DNA of 50,652 nt from Cyanobium sp. C1_MAG_00004 (GCA_027486935.1 JAIXOF010000164.1:1-50652); one strand, 5' to 3'; shown: positions 1-10,107, counted from the stretch's first letter. The notes: generated by a model from the letters alone, not told the origin. Program-made: numbers and translations.

Positions 1-210
1 AGCTGCGGCATCGCAGGTGCGATCCGGGCTGGGCTCGACCTGACGCAGCAACGCGGCCGCCGCCAGAAACTGGGCTTCGATCTGCTCCAGCTGCTGCCCC
101 TGCAGACGCCCCTGGGTCATCGCCTGGGCACTGGAGGCGCCCATCTGGGCGGCACCGCTGCAAGCTCCTAAAAACAACGCAGCGGCCACGACCACTTCGA
201 TCAGGTTCAT
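1..210 (-). CDS. Prepilin-like protein, N-terminal part (cut by window edge)
   Basis: The gene starts at the ATG complementary to 208-210 and runs off the left edge, leaving 70 codons. The product opens MNLIEVVVAAALFLGACSG, which matches the hydrophobic prepilin N-terminus (G/xxLIEVVVA) recognised by type IV prepilin peptidase. The codon before the ATG encodes Gly, as at a prepilin cleavage site, so the true start may lie further upstream, although I found no in-frame start close by. The start overlaps the stop of the upstream gene by four bases (ATGA), which indicates translational coupling. It is probably a minor pilin or pseudopilin of the type IV pilus assembly; which one cannot be told from this fragment. 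Confidence 0.6.
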   Translation of the reverse strand, partial: MNLIEVVVAAALFLGACSGAAQMGASSAQAMTQGRLQGQQLEQIEAQFLAAAALLRQVEPSPDRTCDAAA

Positions 211-725
211 GCCCGTGCCCCCCGCAGACCGAGCTCCTGCACCGCCGTGACCTGCAGCTGCGCGGTGGACGCAGCCGCAGGCGCCAGGCCCAGGCGGTAA
301 ACGGCGCGCCAGGGGCGCTCGCCCGTGAGCTGGAGCTCCAGTTCGGCGCTGGCAACGGCACCCGCCGCCGGCCGATAGGCCGCGACCCGGTACCCCTGGC
401 CGCCCACCTGGCCCTGCTGCAGCGCCGCGACCGCCTCCTCACCCAAGCCGCAGCTGGGTGCCACCGCGGCCCACTGGGCCAGGTCGACGGCCAGCAGGCA
501 GTTGGCCTGGGTGACCAGGGCGGCGACCTGCTGCTGGGCAGCCGATGCCAGCAGGTCCTCGACCTGCAATTGGCGCTGCTGATCGGCCACCCGTGCCCGG
601 TTATGCAGGGCCAGCAACTGCAGCGAACCGCTGCTCAGCAGCAACAGCAGCGAACCGCCCAGGGCGACGGGCAACGCAAAGCCGTCTCGCCGGTTGGGCA
701 GGGCGCGAGCGCAACGCAGGGGCAT
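207..725 (-). CDS. Prepilin-like (PilX/pseudopilin-type) protein
   Basis: This 172-residue protein has a short basic leader (RRDG) followed by FALPVALGGSLLLLLSSGS. That is the layout of a class III signal: a prepilin-peptidase site after Gly and an approximately 20-residue hydrophobic helix. Residues 40-75 look like an amphipathic alpha-helix rich in Gln and Ala, as in the extended N-terminal helix of pilins. The rest has two Cys that could form a disulfide. It is the upstream partner of another prepilin-like gene with a 4-base overlap, so both are likely minor pilins of one operon. The gene begins 46 bases after the lepA stop on the same strand. The family is inferred from the N-terminus only; the C-terminal part is not recognisable. 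Confidence 0.6.
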   Translation of the reverse strand: MPLRCARALPNRRDGFALPVALGGSLLLLLSSGSLQLLALHNRARVADQQRQLQVEDLLASAAQQQVAALVTQANCLLAVDLAQWAAVAPSCGLGEEAVAALQQGQVGGQGYRVAAYRPAAGAVASAELELQLTGERPWRAVYRLGLAPAAASTAQLQVTAVQELGLRGARA

Positions 726-771
726 GGGCAGGAGCTCCCGGAGAAGGACCCCGGAAGTGTTCCCACGCCCC

Positions 772-2580
772 CTACTGGTTGAGCTTGAGCACGGCCATGA
801 AGGCCTCTTGGGGGACTTCCACCTTGCCCATCGCCTTCATGCGCTTCTTGCCCTTGGCCTGCTTCTGCAGCAGCTTTTTCTTGCGGCTGATGTCGCCGCC
901 ATAGCACTTGGCCAGCACATCCTTGCGCATGGCGCTGATGCTCTCGGAGGCGATCACGCGACTGCCGATCGCCGCCTGGATCGGAATCTTGAACTGCTGA
1001 CGGGGGATCAGCTCCTTGAGCTTTTCCACCAGCCCCTTGCCCACGTTGTAGGCCTTGTCGCGGTGCACGATCGTGGTGAGCGGATCGGCCTTTTCGGCGT
1101 TGATCAGCACATCGAGGCGCACCAGCTCGTTCTTGCGGTAGCCGATCAGGCTGTACTCCATCGAGGCGTAGCCCTTGGTTCTGGACTTCATCTGGTCAAA
1201 GAAGTCGGTCACCACCTCGGCCAACGGCATCTCGTAGTGCAGGGTCACCCGGTCGGTGGTGATGTACTTCATGTCGATGAACTCACCGCGACGCTCCTGG
1301 CACAGCTCCATCAGGGTGCCGTTGTAGGTGTTGGGGGTGTAGATCTCGAGCTTGACGTAGGGCTCCTCGATCGATTCGCGCTTCTGCGGATCAGGCAGGG
1401 TCGCAGGGTTGTCGACCATCATCGTGCTGCCATCGAGCATGTTGACCCGGTAAATCACCGATGGTGCGGTGACGATCAGGTCCAGGTTGTATTCGCGCTC
1501 GAGCCGCTCCTGCACGATTTCCATGTGCAGCAGGCCCAGAAAGCCGCACCTGAATCCGAAACCCATGGCGCTGCTGGTTTCGGGTTCGTACTTCAGGGCC
1601 GCATCGCTGAGCTTGAGCTTGTCGAGGGCCTCGCGCAGATCGGGATACTGGTCGGCATCGGTGGGGAACAACCCACAGAACACCATCGGCTTGGCCTCGG
1701 TGTAACCGGGCAGCGGCTCGGCGGCGGGATCATTCACCAGGGTGATCGTGTCGCCAACGCGGGCATCGGCCACCGCCTTGATCGAAGCGGCCAGGTAGCC
1801 CACTTCACCGGCATGCAACGAGTCGACCTGCCTCTGGTCGGGGGCCATCACCCCCACCTCATCGAGCTCGTAGGTCTTGCCGCTGGCCATCAGCAGCACC
1901 TTGTCCTTGCGGGAGACGGTGCCGCTGATCACCCTGAAATAGACGATCACGCCGCGGTAAGCGTCGTAATAGCTGTCAAAAATCAGCGCCTTGAGCGGTT
2001 CCTGGATCAGGTCTTTGGGGGGCGGTACCCGATCGACAACCGACTGCAGGATCTCGGGCACACCCAGGCCGGTCTTGGCCGAGCAGACGATCGCATTGGA
2101 GCAGTCCAGCCCGATGATCGCCTCGATCTCCTCTTTGATGCGGTCGGGGTCGGCACCGGGGAGGTCGATTTTGTTGAGAACCGGAATGATCTCCAGGTCG
2201 TTCTCAAGGGCCAGGTAGACGTTGGCCAGGGTCTGGGCCTCAACACCCTGACTGGCGTCGACCACCAACAGGGCGCCTTCGCAGGCCTGCAGCGAACGGC
2301 TCACCTCATAGCTGAAATCGACGTGGCCGGGGGTGTCGATCAGGTTGAGGATGTACTTCTCGCCATCGGCCGCCGTGTATTCCATCCGGGCGGCCTGGAG
2401 CTTGATCGTGATCCCCCGCTCCCGTTCCAGCTCCATGTTGTCGAGAAACTGCTCCTGCATGTCGCGGGCAGCGACGGTGCCGGTTTCCTGCAACAGCCGG
2501 TCGGCCAGGGTCGATTTGCCATGGTCGATGTGGGCAATGATGCAGAAATTGCGGATCCTGGAGGCTGGGACGTCGGTCAT
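772..2580 (-). CDS. lepA: Elongation factor 4 (LepA) GTPase
   Basis: The 602-residue product is a full-length LepA/EF4, a ribosome-associated translational GTPase that acts on stalled or mispositioned ribosomes and in initiation. The P-loop AHIDHGKST is near residue 16. The switch motif RERGITI, then [14 protein letters not shown] and a CSAKTG G5 motif follow in order in the first 190 residues. Domain II, the EF-G-like domains and the LepA-specific C-terminal domain with a Lys-rich tail ([18 protein letters not shown]) complete it. An AGGA lies about ten bases upstream of the ATG. It is divergent from the Nfu gene, with 135 bases between the two starts. Nothing departs from the family. Confidence 0.97.
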   Translation of the reverse strand: MTDVPASRIRNFCIIAHIDHGKSTLADRLLQETGTVAARDMQEQFLDNMELERERGITIKLQAARMEYTAADGEKYILNLIDTPGHVDFSYEVSRSLQACEGALLVVDASQGVEAQTLANVYLALENDLEIIPVLNKIDLPGADPDRIKEEIEAIIGLDCSNAIVCSAKTGLGVPEILQSVVDRVPPPKDLIQEPLKALIFDSYYDAYRGVIVYFRVISGTVSRKDKVLLMASGKTYELDEVGVMAPDQRQVDSLHAGEVGYLAASIKAVADARVGDTITLVNDPAAEPLPGYTEAKPMVFCGLFPTDADQYPDLREALDKLKLSDAALKYEPETSSAMGFGFRCGFLGLLHMEIVQERLEREYNLDLIVTAPSVIYRVNMLDGSTMMVDNPATLPDPQKRESIEEPYVKLEIYTPNTYNGTLMELCQERRGEFIDMKYITTDRVTLHYEMPLAEVVTDFFDQMKSRTKGYASMEYSLIGYRKNELVRLDVLINAEKADPLTTIVHRDKAYNVGKGLVEKLKELIPRQQFKIPIQAAIGSRVIASESISAMRKDVLAKCYGGDISRKKKLLQKQAKGKKRMKAMGKVEVPQEAFMAVLKLNQ

Positions 2581-2715
2581 GGAGCGATCCTAAGGACGGG
2601 CCCCGGAAATCCATGCCCAATCGCCACGACGGCTCGCTGCTGGGTAGGGCCGGTTGGGTTGGGCAGAAGGGCGCCAACGCTTTCTAAGGTGAGTGAATGA
2701 CGCCGCACCGCCCCC

Positions 2716-2976
2716 ATGAGTAACGAAGCAGTGACCAGCGATCCCCACGCCCTTACCCTTGAGAACGTGGAGCGCACCCTCGACGAGCTGCGCCCATACC
2801 TGATGGCCGATGGCGGCAACGTTGAAGTCGTCGAGATCGACGGTCCGATCGTTAAGGTGCGACTTCAGGGAGCCTGCGGCAGCTGCCCCAGCAGCACCAT
2901 GACGCTGAAGATGGGCATCGAGCGCAAGCTGCGCGAAGCCATCCCCGAAGTGGCCGAAGTCATCCAGGTGCTCTGA
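2716..2976 (+). CDS. NifU C-terminal-domain (Nfu) iron-sulfur scaffold
   Basis: This 86-residue protein is a stand-alone NifU C-terminal domain of the cyanobacterial/plastid CnfU type. The motif GACGSCPSS carries the paired Cys54 and Cys57 (CxxC) that hold a transient iron-sulfur cluster across a dimer, for delivery to apoproteins such as ferredoxin and photosystem I subunits. The [12 protein letters not shown] segment is typical of the family. The ATG follows a C-rich stretch with no Shine-Dalgarno sequence. The gene precedes serS by 44 bases on the same strand. The family is certain; the client proteins are inferred from relatives. Confidence 0.94.
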   Translation: MSNEAVTSDPHALTLENVERTLDELRPYLMADGGNVEVVEIDGPIVKVRLQGACGSCPSSTMTLKMGIERKLREAIPEVAEVIQVL

Positions 2977-3020
2977 GCCCTTCCCCTTAGGCTGCGCCAA
3001 CCCTTGCCCCATCTGGCCCC

Positions 3021-4310
3021 GTGCTCGACCAGCGGCTGCTGCGCGACAACCCTGAGCTGATCACAGCCCAGCTGGCACGCCGCGGTCTTGACGTCGACCT
3101 GACCGGGGTTCAGCTGATCGCCAGGCAGGAGCGGGACCTCGAGCAGCAACGCAGCGAACTGCAGGCCGAGGGCAACCGCATCGGAAAGCAGGTGGGCCAG
3201 CTCATCCAGGCAGGTGCAGCCCCCAACAGCAGCGAAGTCCAGGAGCTCAGGGACGCCGGCAATCGCATCAAACAGCAGGTCGCGGTCCTCGAAGAGGAGG
3301 AAAAGGTCCTCGAAAGCCGTCTGCGCGAACAGCTGCTTACCCTGCCCAACCTGCCTTCGCCTGAGGCACCGGACGGCCGCGACGAACGGGACAACGTCGA
3401 GGTGCTGACCTGGGGCGAGCCCCGACTACCTGAAGCAGGCGAAACCCTGGCTGAGCACTGGCAGATCGCTGAGCGGCTGGGGTTGTTTGAAAGCGAACGC
3501 TCGGTGCGGATCGCCCAGAGCCGTTTTGTCACCCTGCTGGGGGCCGGCGCCCGACTGGAGCGCGCCTTGATCAGCTTCATGCTCGATCTGCACGGCCGCA
3601 AGGGTTATCAGGAGGTGCTGCCGCCGATCCTGGTGAACAGTGCCAGCCTGACCGGGTCGGGCCAATTGCCCAAGTTTGCCGAGGAGAGCTTTCGCTGCGC
3701 CGACGACGACCTTTGGCTGACACCCACCGCCGAGGTGCCGGTCACCTCATTGCACCGTGGTGAGGTGATCCCGGCCGAGCAGCTGCCCCTCAAGTACGTG
3801 GCCTACACGCCCTGTTTTCGCCGCGAAGCCGGCAGCTATGGCCGGGATACCCGCGGCCTGATCCGGCTGCACCAGTTCAACAAGGTGGAGCTCTACTGGT
3901 TCTGCCATCCCGACCATTCGGCCGAAGCGCACCAGCAGATCACCGCCGACGCCGAGGCCGTGCTGCAGGCCCTGCAGCTGCCCTACCGCAAGATCGAACT
4001 CTGCAGCGGCGACCTGGGTTTCTCGGCGGCGCGCACCTACGACCTCGAGGTGTGGTTGCCGGGGGCAGGGGCCTACCGCGAGATTTCGAGCTGCAGTGTC
4101 TGCGCTGACTTTCAGGCGCGACGCAGCGGCATTCGCTGCAAGGACGGCAAGGCGACCCAACTGCTGCACACCCTCAACGGCAGCGGTCTGGCGGTGGGCC
4201 GGACGATGGCCGCCCTGCTGGAGAACGGCCAGCAGGCTGATGGGTCGGTGATGCTGCCGGCGGCTTTAGCCCCCTATTTCGGCAGTGATCGGATTCAGGC
4301 ACCACAATGA
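3021..4310 (+). CDS. serS: Seryl-tRNA synthetase
   Basis: The 429-residue product charges tRNA-Ser (and tRNA-Sec where present) with serine in the cytosol. Residues about 30-100 form the long antiparallel coiled-coil arm that grips the tRNA variable arm, rich in Glu, Gln and Arg. Class II motif 2 is visible as TPCFRREAGSYGRDTRG, followed by LHQFNKVE. Motif 3 is near the C-terminus around GLAVGRTMAALLENGQ. The start is a GTG with no clear ribosome binding site; the MLDQRLLRDNPE opening aligns with the normal N-terminus, which supports it. Length is normal. Confidence 0.97.
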   Translation: MLDQRLLRDNPELITAQLARRGLDVDLTGVQLIARQERDLEQQRSELQAEGNRIGKQVGQLIQAGAAPNSSEVQELRDAGNRIKQQVAVLEEEEKVLESRLREQLLTLPNLPSPEAPDGRDERDNVEVLTWGEPRLPEAGETLAEHWQIAERLGLFESERSVRIAQSRFVTLLGAGARLERALISFMLDLHGRKGYQEVLPPILVNSASLTGSGQLPKFAEESFRCADDDLWLTPTAEVPVTSLHRGEVIPAEQLPLKYVAYTPCFRREAGSYGRDTRGLIRLHQFNKVELYWFCHPDHSAEAHQQITADAEAVLQALQLPYRKIELCSGDLGFSAARTYDLEVWLPGAGAYREISSCSVCADFQARRSGIRCKDGKATQLLHTLNGSGLAVGRTMAALLENGQQADGSVMLPAALAPYFGSDRIQAPQ

Positions 4311-4333
4311 CCTCTGGCTTGTAGGGGTGCGGC

Positions 4334-5425
4334 ATGGGTGTTCTGAGCGCGCTGGCAATCCTGGCCGGGCTGATCGTCGTCCATGAAACAGGGCACTTTC
4401 TGGCTGCAACCCTGCAGGGAATCCGGGTCAGCAGCTTTTCGATCGGGTTTGGACCGGTACTCCTCGAACGGCAGGTCCGGGGTGTGCAATTCGCCCTGCG
4501 CGCGATTCCCCTGGGCGGCTTCGTGGGCTTCCCGGATGACGAGGACGACGACAGTGCGCTGGCGGCCGACGATCCCGATCGGCTTCGCAACCGTCCCCTG
4601 CCGCAGCGTGCCCTGGTGATCGCAGCCGGCGTCCTGGCCAACCTGCTGCTGGCCTGGCTGGTGCTGGTCGGCCAGGGCATGGTGATCGGCATTCCGAGTG
4701 GTTTCAGTGCCATACCCGGAGTGGTGGTCAGCGGTGTCCAGCCCGAGCAAGCTGCCGCCATGGCCGGCCTACAGGCCGGTGACCGCATCACCGCCCTTGG
4801 CGATCACAGCCTGGGTGGTGGCCAGGATGCCGTCAGCGACCTGGTGGCCCTGATTCAACAGGCCCCGCAGCAACAACTGCCCCTGACCGTGCAACGGGAC
4901 GGTCACAACCTGACCCTGCAACTGACACCGGCAGATATGGGCGGGGTGGGCCGCATCGGCGCCCAGCTCCAGCCCAATGGCAGCGAAACCTACCGACCGG
5001 CCCGCGGGCCGCTGGACGTTCTGCGTCAGGCCAACCACGACTGGAGCCTGCTGCTCAAGCGCACCGTGGACGGGTTTGTCACGCTGTTCAGCCATTTCGG
5101 CGAGACCGCCGGCCAAATCTCGGGGCCGGTCAAGATCGTCGAAATGGGTGCATCCCTGGCTGAACAGGGCGGGGGCAGCCTGTTCCTGTTCACCGCCCTG
5201 ATCTCCATCAACCTGGCCGTGCTGAACGCCCTGCCGCTGCCGCTGCTGGATGGCGGGCAGATGGTGCTGCTGCTACTGGAAGGTCTGCGCGGTCGGCCAT
5301 TGCCCGAACGACTGGAGATGGCCTTTGCCCAGTCGGGCTTCGTCTTTCTGGTGGGCCTGAGCCTGGTGTTGATCGTCAAGGACACCACTCAGCTGTCGGT
5401 GGTCCAGCAACTGCTGGGGCGGTGA
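4334..5425 (+). CDS. rseP: RseP-type site-2 intramembrane metalloprotease (M50)
   Basis: The 363-residue membrane protein has the zinc-binding HExxH motif as HETGH at residues 17-21 inside the first transmembrane helix. A PDZ domain spans about residues 125-200 (around GLQAGDRITALG). The second catalytic motif near the C-terminus reads NALPLPLLDGG, supplying the third ligand, Asp. Such enzymes cut transmembrane anchors during regulated intramembrane proteolysis, for example of anti-sigma factors, and clear signal-peptide remnants. The gene lies 23 bases downstream of serS and 65 bases upstream of rpsN, on the same strand. With a single PDZ domain it is shorter than E. coli RseP, which is common in cyanobacteria. 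Substrates are unknown. Confidence 0.93.
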   Translation: MGVLSALAILAGLIVVHETGHFLAATLQGIRVSSFSIGFGPVLLERQVRGVQFALRAIPLGGFVGFPDDEDDDSALAADDPDRLRNRPLPQRALVIAAGVLANLLLAWLVLVGQGMVIGIPSGFSAIPGVVVSGVQPEQAAAMAGLQAGDRITALGDHSLGGGQDAVSDLVALIQQAPQQQLPLTVQRDGHNLTLQLTPADMGGVGRIGAQLQPNGSETYRPARGPLDVLRQANHDWSLLLKRTVDGFVTLFSHFGETAGQISGPVKIVEMGASLAEQGGGSLFLFTALISINLAVLNALPLPLLDGGQMVLLLLEGLRGRPLPERLEMAFAQSGFVFLVGLSLVLIVKDTTQLSVVQQLLGR

Positions 5426-5490
5426 TACGACAGATCCCGGCCGGCCACCAGGTAAAGTGACGAGCTAACTCTCCAGACCAAGCAAGCCGG

Positions 5491-5793
5491 ATGGCGAAGA
5501 AGTCGATGATCGCGCGCGACGTCAAGCGCAAGAAGATGGTCGATCGGTTTGCTGCCAAGCGTGCAGCCCTGAAGGCCGCCTTTGAAGCAGCCGCCGATCC
5601 GATGGAGCGTCTGGAGATCCACCGCAAAATCCAGGCCCTCCCGCGCAACAGCGCACCCAGCAGGATCCGCAACCGCTGCTGGGCCACTGGCAAGCCCCGT
5701 GGTTTTTACAGGGACTTCGGTCTCTGCCGCAACCAACTGCGCGAGCGCGCCCACAAAGGCGAACTGCCTGGTGTGGTCAAGTCCAGCTGGTGA
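5491..5793 (+). CDS. rpsN: Small ribosomal subunit protein S14
   Basis: The 100-residue basic protein is the long, zinc-free S14 form. It opens [20 protein letters not shown] and carries the conserved [13 protein letters not shown] and [16 protein letters not shown] blocks near the C-terminus. It binds 16S rRNA in the head of the 30S subunit. The CxxC zinc pairs of the short form are missing, as expected for this type. A strong intrinsic terminator follows about 35 bases after the stop. Confidence 0.97.
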   Translation: MAKKSMIARDVKRKKMVDRFAAKRAALKAAFEAAADPMERLEIHRKIQALPRNSAPSRIRNRCWATGKPRGFYRDFGLCRNQLRERAHKGELPGVVKSSW

Positions 5794-5827
5794 ACGCCCT
5801 GGGGCAGCCCAAATCGATCGATCAGAC

Positions 5828-5854
5828 AAAGCGCTCCCACGAGCGCTTTTTTTG
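5828..5854 (+). terminator. Intrinsic terminator after rpsN
   Basis: A perfect 9-bp stem (AAAGCGCTC paired with GAGCGCTTT) closes a CCAC tetraloop and is followed by a run of T residues. It ends the rseP/rpsN transcription unit before the pnp leader. Confidence 0.9.
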
Positions 5855-5898
5855 TGACCAGAGCCTCGACAACAGCCTCCCTGCAACGGGAGTAACGC

Positions 5899-5920
5899 CA
5901 GCCTTGATGGAGCAAGGCTG
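5899..5920 (+). promoter_or_regulatory. Hairpin in the pnp 5' leader
   Basis: CAGCCTTG and CAAGGCTG form a perfect 8-bp stem with a six-base loop, followed by six A residues, about 78 bases before the pnp start. It cannot terminate transcription on the + strand because no T run follows. In E. coli the pnp leader contains a hairpin cut by RNase III and used for autoregulation; a similar role here is inferred from position only. Confidence 0.4.
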
Positions 5921-5997
5921 AAAAAACACCAAAGTCCAGCAGACCACCGGCGCCAAGTGCGAGAATGGTGAATGAAGTCAAATGGACATAAAGCCCA

Positions 5998-8133
5998 GTG
6001 CAAGGACAGACTCAGTCGATCTCCTTCGATGGTCGGGAGATCCGACTGACCACAGGCCGCTTTGCTCCCCAGGCTGGGGGTGCGGTCATGGTCGAATGCG
6101 GTGACACCTCCGTTCTGGTCACCGCCACCCGTTCTGGTGGACGTGAAGGAATCGATTTCCTGCCGCTGATCTGCGACTACGAAGAAAGGCTGTATGCCGC
6201 AGGTCGCATTCCCGGCAGTTTCATGCGCCGCGAAAGCCGCCCCCCCGAGCGGGCCACACTCATTGCGCGCCTGATCGACAGGCCGATGCGTCCCCTGTTT
6301 CCAGGTTGGATGCGCGACGACCTTCAGATCGTGGCCACCTGCCTGTCGCTGGATGAACGGGTCCCGCCCGATGTTCTGGCGGTGACCGGTGCGTCAATGG
6401 CCACCCTGCTGGCCAAGATTCCCTTCCATGGGCCCATGGCAGCCGTACGGGTCGGCCTGCTGGGTGATGACTTCGTTCTCAATCCCAGCTATCGCGAAAT
6501 TGAGCGCAGCGAACTGGATCTGGTCGTCGCTGGAACACCAGCCGGCGTCATCATGGTCGAGGCAGGCGCCAACCAGCTGCCCGAACAAGACGTGATCGAA
6601 GCGATTGACTTCGGTTACGAGGCTGTCAGTGAACTGATCAAGGCCCAGCTCGATCTGATCAAGAGCCTGGGGATCGAGCAGGTGATCCCTGAAAGCATCA
6701 CTGAAGACAAAACCCTTCCCGAATTCCTTGAACAGGAATGCAGCAAAGGCATCGGCGATGTGCTGAAGCAGTTCACCCTCAGCAAAGGGGAGCGGGACGA
6801 GAAGCTGGATGCAATCAAGGCCGAGGTTGCCGGCAAGATCGGAAGCCTCAAGGACGACGACAGCATCAAGCTGGCCAGCAGCAGCAACAGCAAAGCCCTG
6901 GGCAATGCCTACAAGGCCCTGACCAAGAAGCTGATGCGGGCGCAGATCGTCAACGAACACGTCCGGGTCGATGGGCGCAAGCTGGATGAAGTCCGCCCGA
7001 TCCAGGCAGCAGCAGGGGTCCTGCCCAAGCGGGTCCACGGTTCTGCACTCTTCCAGCGGGGGCTGACCCAGGTCCTCTCCTGCGCAACCTTGGGCACACC
7101 CAGCGATGCCCAGGAGATGGACGATCTCAACCCGTCCACCGAAAAAACGTACCTCCACCACTACAACTTCCCGCCCTACTCAACGGGAGAGACCAAGCCC
7201 ATGCGCAGCCCTGGTCGCCGCGAAATCGGCCACGGAGCCCTGGCTGAGCGGGCGATCGTGCCCGTGCTTCCCCCCAAGGAATCCTTTCCCTACGTGCTGC
7301 GGGTGGTCTCGGAATGCCTTAGTTCCAATGGCTCCACCTCGATGGGATCTGTCTGCGGCAGCACACTGGCACTGATGGATGCGGGTGTGCCCCTCAAGGC
7401 GCCGGTCAGCGGTGCTGCCATGGGCTTAATCAAAGAAGGATCGGAAGTTCGCATCCTGACCGACATTCAGGGGATCGAGGATTTCCTCGGTGACATGGAC
7501 TTCAAGGTGGCGGGTACCGACAAAGGGATCACCGCCCTGCAGATGGACATGAAGATCACAGGGCTTGAGCTCGGAACCGTTGCCGAAGCCATCAACCAGG
7601 CACGCCCCGCAAGGCTGCACATCCTCTCCAAAATGCTTGAGGCCATTGAGAAGCCGAGGGACACCCTCAGCCCCCATGCCCCCAGGCTGCTCAGCTTCAG
7701 GATTGATCCTGAGCTGATCGGCACCGTGATCGGTCCGGGCGGCCGCACGATCAAAGGCATCACGGAGCGAACCAACACCAAAATCGACATCGAAGATGGA
7801 GGCATCGTCACGATTGCCAGCCACGACGGTGCAGCTGCTGAAGAAGCCCAACGCATCATCGAGGGCTTGACCCGGCGTGTGTCCGAGGGTGAGGTCTTCA
7901 GCGGTTCGGTGACCCGAGTGATACCCATCGGAGCCTTCGTCGAAATCCTTCCAGGCAAAGAAGGGATGATTCACATCTCCCAGTTGTCAGAAGCCAGGGT
8001 TGAAAAGGTTGAGGATGTCGTCAATGTGGGCGATCAAGTCACCGTACGCGTCCGGGAGATTGACAATCGCGGCCGCATCAACCTCACACTTCGCGGTGTG
8101 CCGCAGCAGGAAACAACAGAAACGGCAAGCTGA
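5998..8133 (+). CDS. pnp: Polyribonucleotide nucleotidyltransferase (PNPase)
   Basis: The 711-residue enzyme degrades RNA 3' to 5' by phosphorolysis, and in cyanobacteria also adds heteropolymeric tails. Two RNase PH-like domains (about 1-215 and 310-545) flank an alpha-helical linker rich in Lys, Asp and Ser. The active-site region of the second half includes [23 protein letters not shown] domain follows ([20 protein letters not shown]) and an S1 domain ends the protein (about 620-695, [19 protein letters not shown]). The start is GTG at 5998, which gives the usual N-terminus ahead of [17 protein letters not shown]. It is transcribed alone, between two intrinsic terminators. Confidence 0.97.
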   Translation: MQGQTQSISFDGREIRLTTGRFAPQAGGAVMVECGDTSVLVTATRSGGREGIDFLPLICDYEERLYAAGRIPGSFMRRESRPPERATLIARLIDRPMRPLFPGWMRDDLQIVATCLSLDERVPPDVLAVTGASMATLLAKIPFHGPMAAVRVGLLGDDFVLNPSYREIERSELDLVVAGTPAGVIMVEAGANQLPEQDVIEAIDFGYEAVSELIKAQLDLIKSLGIEQVIPESITEDKTLPEFLEQECSKGIGDVLKQFTLSKGERDEKLDAIKAEVAGKIGSLKDDDSIKLASSSNSKALGNAYKALTKKLMRAQIVNEHVRVDGRKLDEVRPIQAAAGVLPKRVHGSALFQRGLTQVLSCATLGTPSDAQEMDDLNPSTEKTYLHHYNFPPYSTGETKPMRSPGRREIGHGALAERAIVPVLPPKESFPYVLRVVSECLSSNGSTSMGSVCGSTLALMDAGVPLKAPVSGAAMGLIKEGSEVRILTDIQGIEDFLGDMDFKVAGTDKGITALQMDMKITGLELGTVAEAINQARPARLHILSKMLEAIEKPRDTLSPHAPRLLSFRIDPELIGTVIGPGGRTIKGITERTNTKIDIEDGGIVTIASHDGAAAEEAQRIIEGLTRRVSEGEVFSGSVTRVIPIGAFVEILPGKEGMIHISQLSEARVEKVEDVVNVGDQVTVRVREIDNRGRINLTLRGVPQQETTETAS

Positions 8134-8184
8134 ATCCAGTTAAGAGTCGAGTCGCAATCGGCGATGTTTAAGCAAATGATGCAG

Positions 8185-8211
8185 GCCAGCTCTTATCAGA
8201 GCTGGCTTTTT
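8185..8211 (+). terminator. Intrinsic terminator after pnp
   Basis: GCCAGCTC pairs with GAGCTGGC (8 bp) around a TTATCA loop, followed by five T residues. It marks the end of the core segment; the lower-G+C accessory region begins just after it. Confidence 0.9.
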
Positions 8212-8310
8212 GTTGGAACAAGTCAGTCAGTATTCTGTGACATTTGACCTGCGGCAAGAGGGAAAAGAGAAAGTCAACATAAGATCGATGTGGGTCAAAG
8301 AATTGCTTAA

Positions 8311-10107
8311 ATGCGACGTAACATGCCCGCCGTGTTGGCACTGGCAGCTCTCAGCAGCGTTCCTGTTGCAGCAACAGCAGAGGAAGGTCGGGCATACCCA
8401 TCAGCTGAAGCCGGAAATAACCAGTCAATTGAAGCTAAAGGCGAGAATCAGCAGACCGGAATTGATCTGGGGATCATTGCCGCCGAATCAATCCGTGCTC
8501 CACGCCCGAAACCGAGTCAAAGTGAAATAGAAAAAAAAGAGGACAAACTAGAAAGCGAAAAAGAGGAGGGTATACCGACATTTAACTCGCTATTTGGCAT
8601 CCCAGAGCAAGGACCGGGCTTCAAGCCGTCCCAAGCAATCCGCTGTGATGCGATCAGACACCTGAAGACACCCTCGACCTACAGAAGACTGGACTCGTTC
8701 TTCAGGCCCGAGGTTCTTCTACCGAAGGCCAAGGAATCCGACTTCCTGAAGCGGGATTTTCTAACCAGTAACTGGGGGGGCACAAGAACGAATTTATACA
8801 AAGCAGGTGTCGATTTCTACGGCTGCTGGGGTATGGACCAGCTCAATGTTCTGCAAGGCAATGTATCAACTGATCCAAATGTAAAGACACCAGCTCCAAA
8901 TTACCAAGACCAGCAAAATTACGTACAACTGTACGGGCTCGACTTTTACTCACATTTGGTCAACAACAAGTGGAAGGGTGGCCAACTTCACTTCTCATTT
9001 GCATGGCCAGAAACAAGACCGATCTGGATGTTCGGCAATAACCTGTATGCAGCGTCCCAATCAATCCATGGAAATTTTTACTACGATACTGGCGGTGGAA
9101 GGACCAACGGGGGCTCAGGCAATTCAGCAGCCTCATACCAAGGCTTTAGGGTCTTCGAGATCTGGGTTCAGCAAAGATACGGCAAAAAGCAAATAAACTA
9201 CGTAAGAGCCGGAAATATTTATCCTTGGATTAGTTTTAACCGGACTATCCTGGCGGCGATGTTCAACTTTTGGACCTTTGACGAACCTGGCAGTTTTGGA
9301 ACAATCCCTAGCGCAGGCAGAGGACCGATCTATCCAACGGCTCCACTAGGCGTCCAGTGGTACCAGGTGATTAACAACAACATGGAATTCCTGGCACAAG
9401 TTGGAGCAGGATATTACGACCCATCTGGTGGGATCCAAAACAGGAGAGGACTTACTTGGTTTCTTGATAACAACAACGGGATCGAGGGCGTAACCCAACT
9501 AACGTTTAAAGGGGGAACCTACAGTGCAAACAACAAGGACTTTGGCCTACCATGGCTATTGCATCTTGGCTGGCAGTTCCACACAGGGCGGGTCTACAGC
9601 AATTATTTGGATGTCAATGGGAATGCTGCACAAGTCACGGGGCTACCTTACAAGCAGTACAACTTCAATACAGGTTTCTATGCCACACTCGAATCAATGC
9701 TATTCAGGGAAAAAGGGAGTTACAACCAGGGACTAACCGGCTTCATAAAAACGACGCAATACTTTCAAGAATACGTCAACCAGATCAAAAACACTTATGT
9801 CATGGGTCTGGGCTATGAAGGTCTGCTGCCCGGCAGGAACAACGACATCCTCATGGCGGGCTTTGGCATCATCAACATGACACAGGGGGCTAAACAATAC
9901 GAAAGCCTGAGTACATCATGCGCACAGAAAACCGGGGGAGGATGCATCAGCTCCGGTGTTCAGTACATCTTCGAAGCCGGTTACTCTGCAAAGATTACAC
10001 CTTGGATGTTCGTTCAACCATCCATACAATACCTTGCCCAACCAGCAGGCAGAATGGATCTGGGTAACATCACAACGTTTACAATATCAGTGGGTTTCGC
10101 TTTCTAA
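8311..10107 (+). CDS. OprB-family carbohydrate-selective-type porin without an SLH domain
   Basis: The 598-residue product begins with a signal peptide (MRRNMPAVLALAALSSVPVAATA) and ends in Phe after alternating hydrophobic strands (TTFTISVGFAF), the signature of an outer-membrane beta-barrel. From about residue 150, FLTSNWGGTRTNLYKAGVDF matches the start of the OprB barrel. Residues about 65-90 form a charged Lys/Glu linker. The SLH domain that anchors ordinary cyanobacterial Som porins to peptidoglycan is not seen; the N-terminal 150 residues do not match it. It lies in the low-G+C region just upstream of a secreted protein gene on the same strand, so it may admit the substrate of the neighbouring enzymes. 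OprB membership is secure; the sugar specificity of relatives should not be assumed. Confidence 0.85.
   Translation: MRRNMPAVLALAALSSVPVAATAEEGRAYPSAEAGNNQSIEAKGENQQTGIDLGIIAAESIRAPRPKPSQSEIEKKEDKLESEKEEGIPTFNSLFGIPEQGPGFKPSQAIRCDAIRHLKTPSTYRRLDSFFRPEVLLPKAKESDFLKRDFLTSNWGGTRTNLYKAGVDFYGCWGMDQLNVLQGNVSTDPNVKTPAPNYQDQQNYVQLYGLDFYSHLVNNKWKGGQLHFSFAWPETRPIWMFGNNLYAASQSIHGNFYYDTGGGRTNGGSGNSAASYQGFRVFEIWVQQRYGKKQINYVRAGNIYPWISFNRTILAAMFNFWTFDEPGSFGTIPSAGRGPIYPTAPLGVQWYQVINNNMEFLAQVGAGYYDPSGGIQNRRGLTWFLDNNNGIEGVTQLTFKGGTYSANNKDFGLPWLLHLGWQFHTGRVYSNYLDVNGNAAQVTGLPYKQYNFNTGFYATLESMLFREKGSYNQGLTGFIKTTQYFQEYVNQIKNTYVMGLGYEGLLPGRNNDILMAGFGIINMTQGAKQYESLSTSCAQKTGGGCISSGVQYIFEAGYSAKITPWMFVQPSIQYLAQPAGRMDLGNITTFTISVGFAF

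Noticed and set aside
694-2700. 668-codon open frame on the + strand
   Set aside because: It lies antisense to lepA, whose GTPase motifs are complete; its His/Leu/Gly-rich product is typical of a high-G+C shadow frame.
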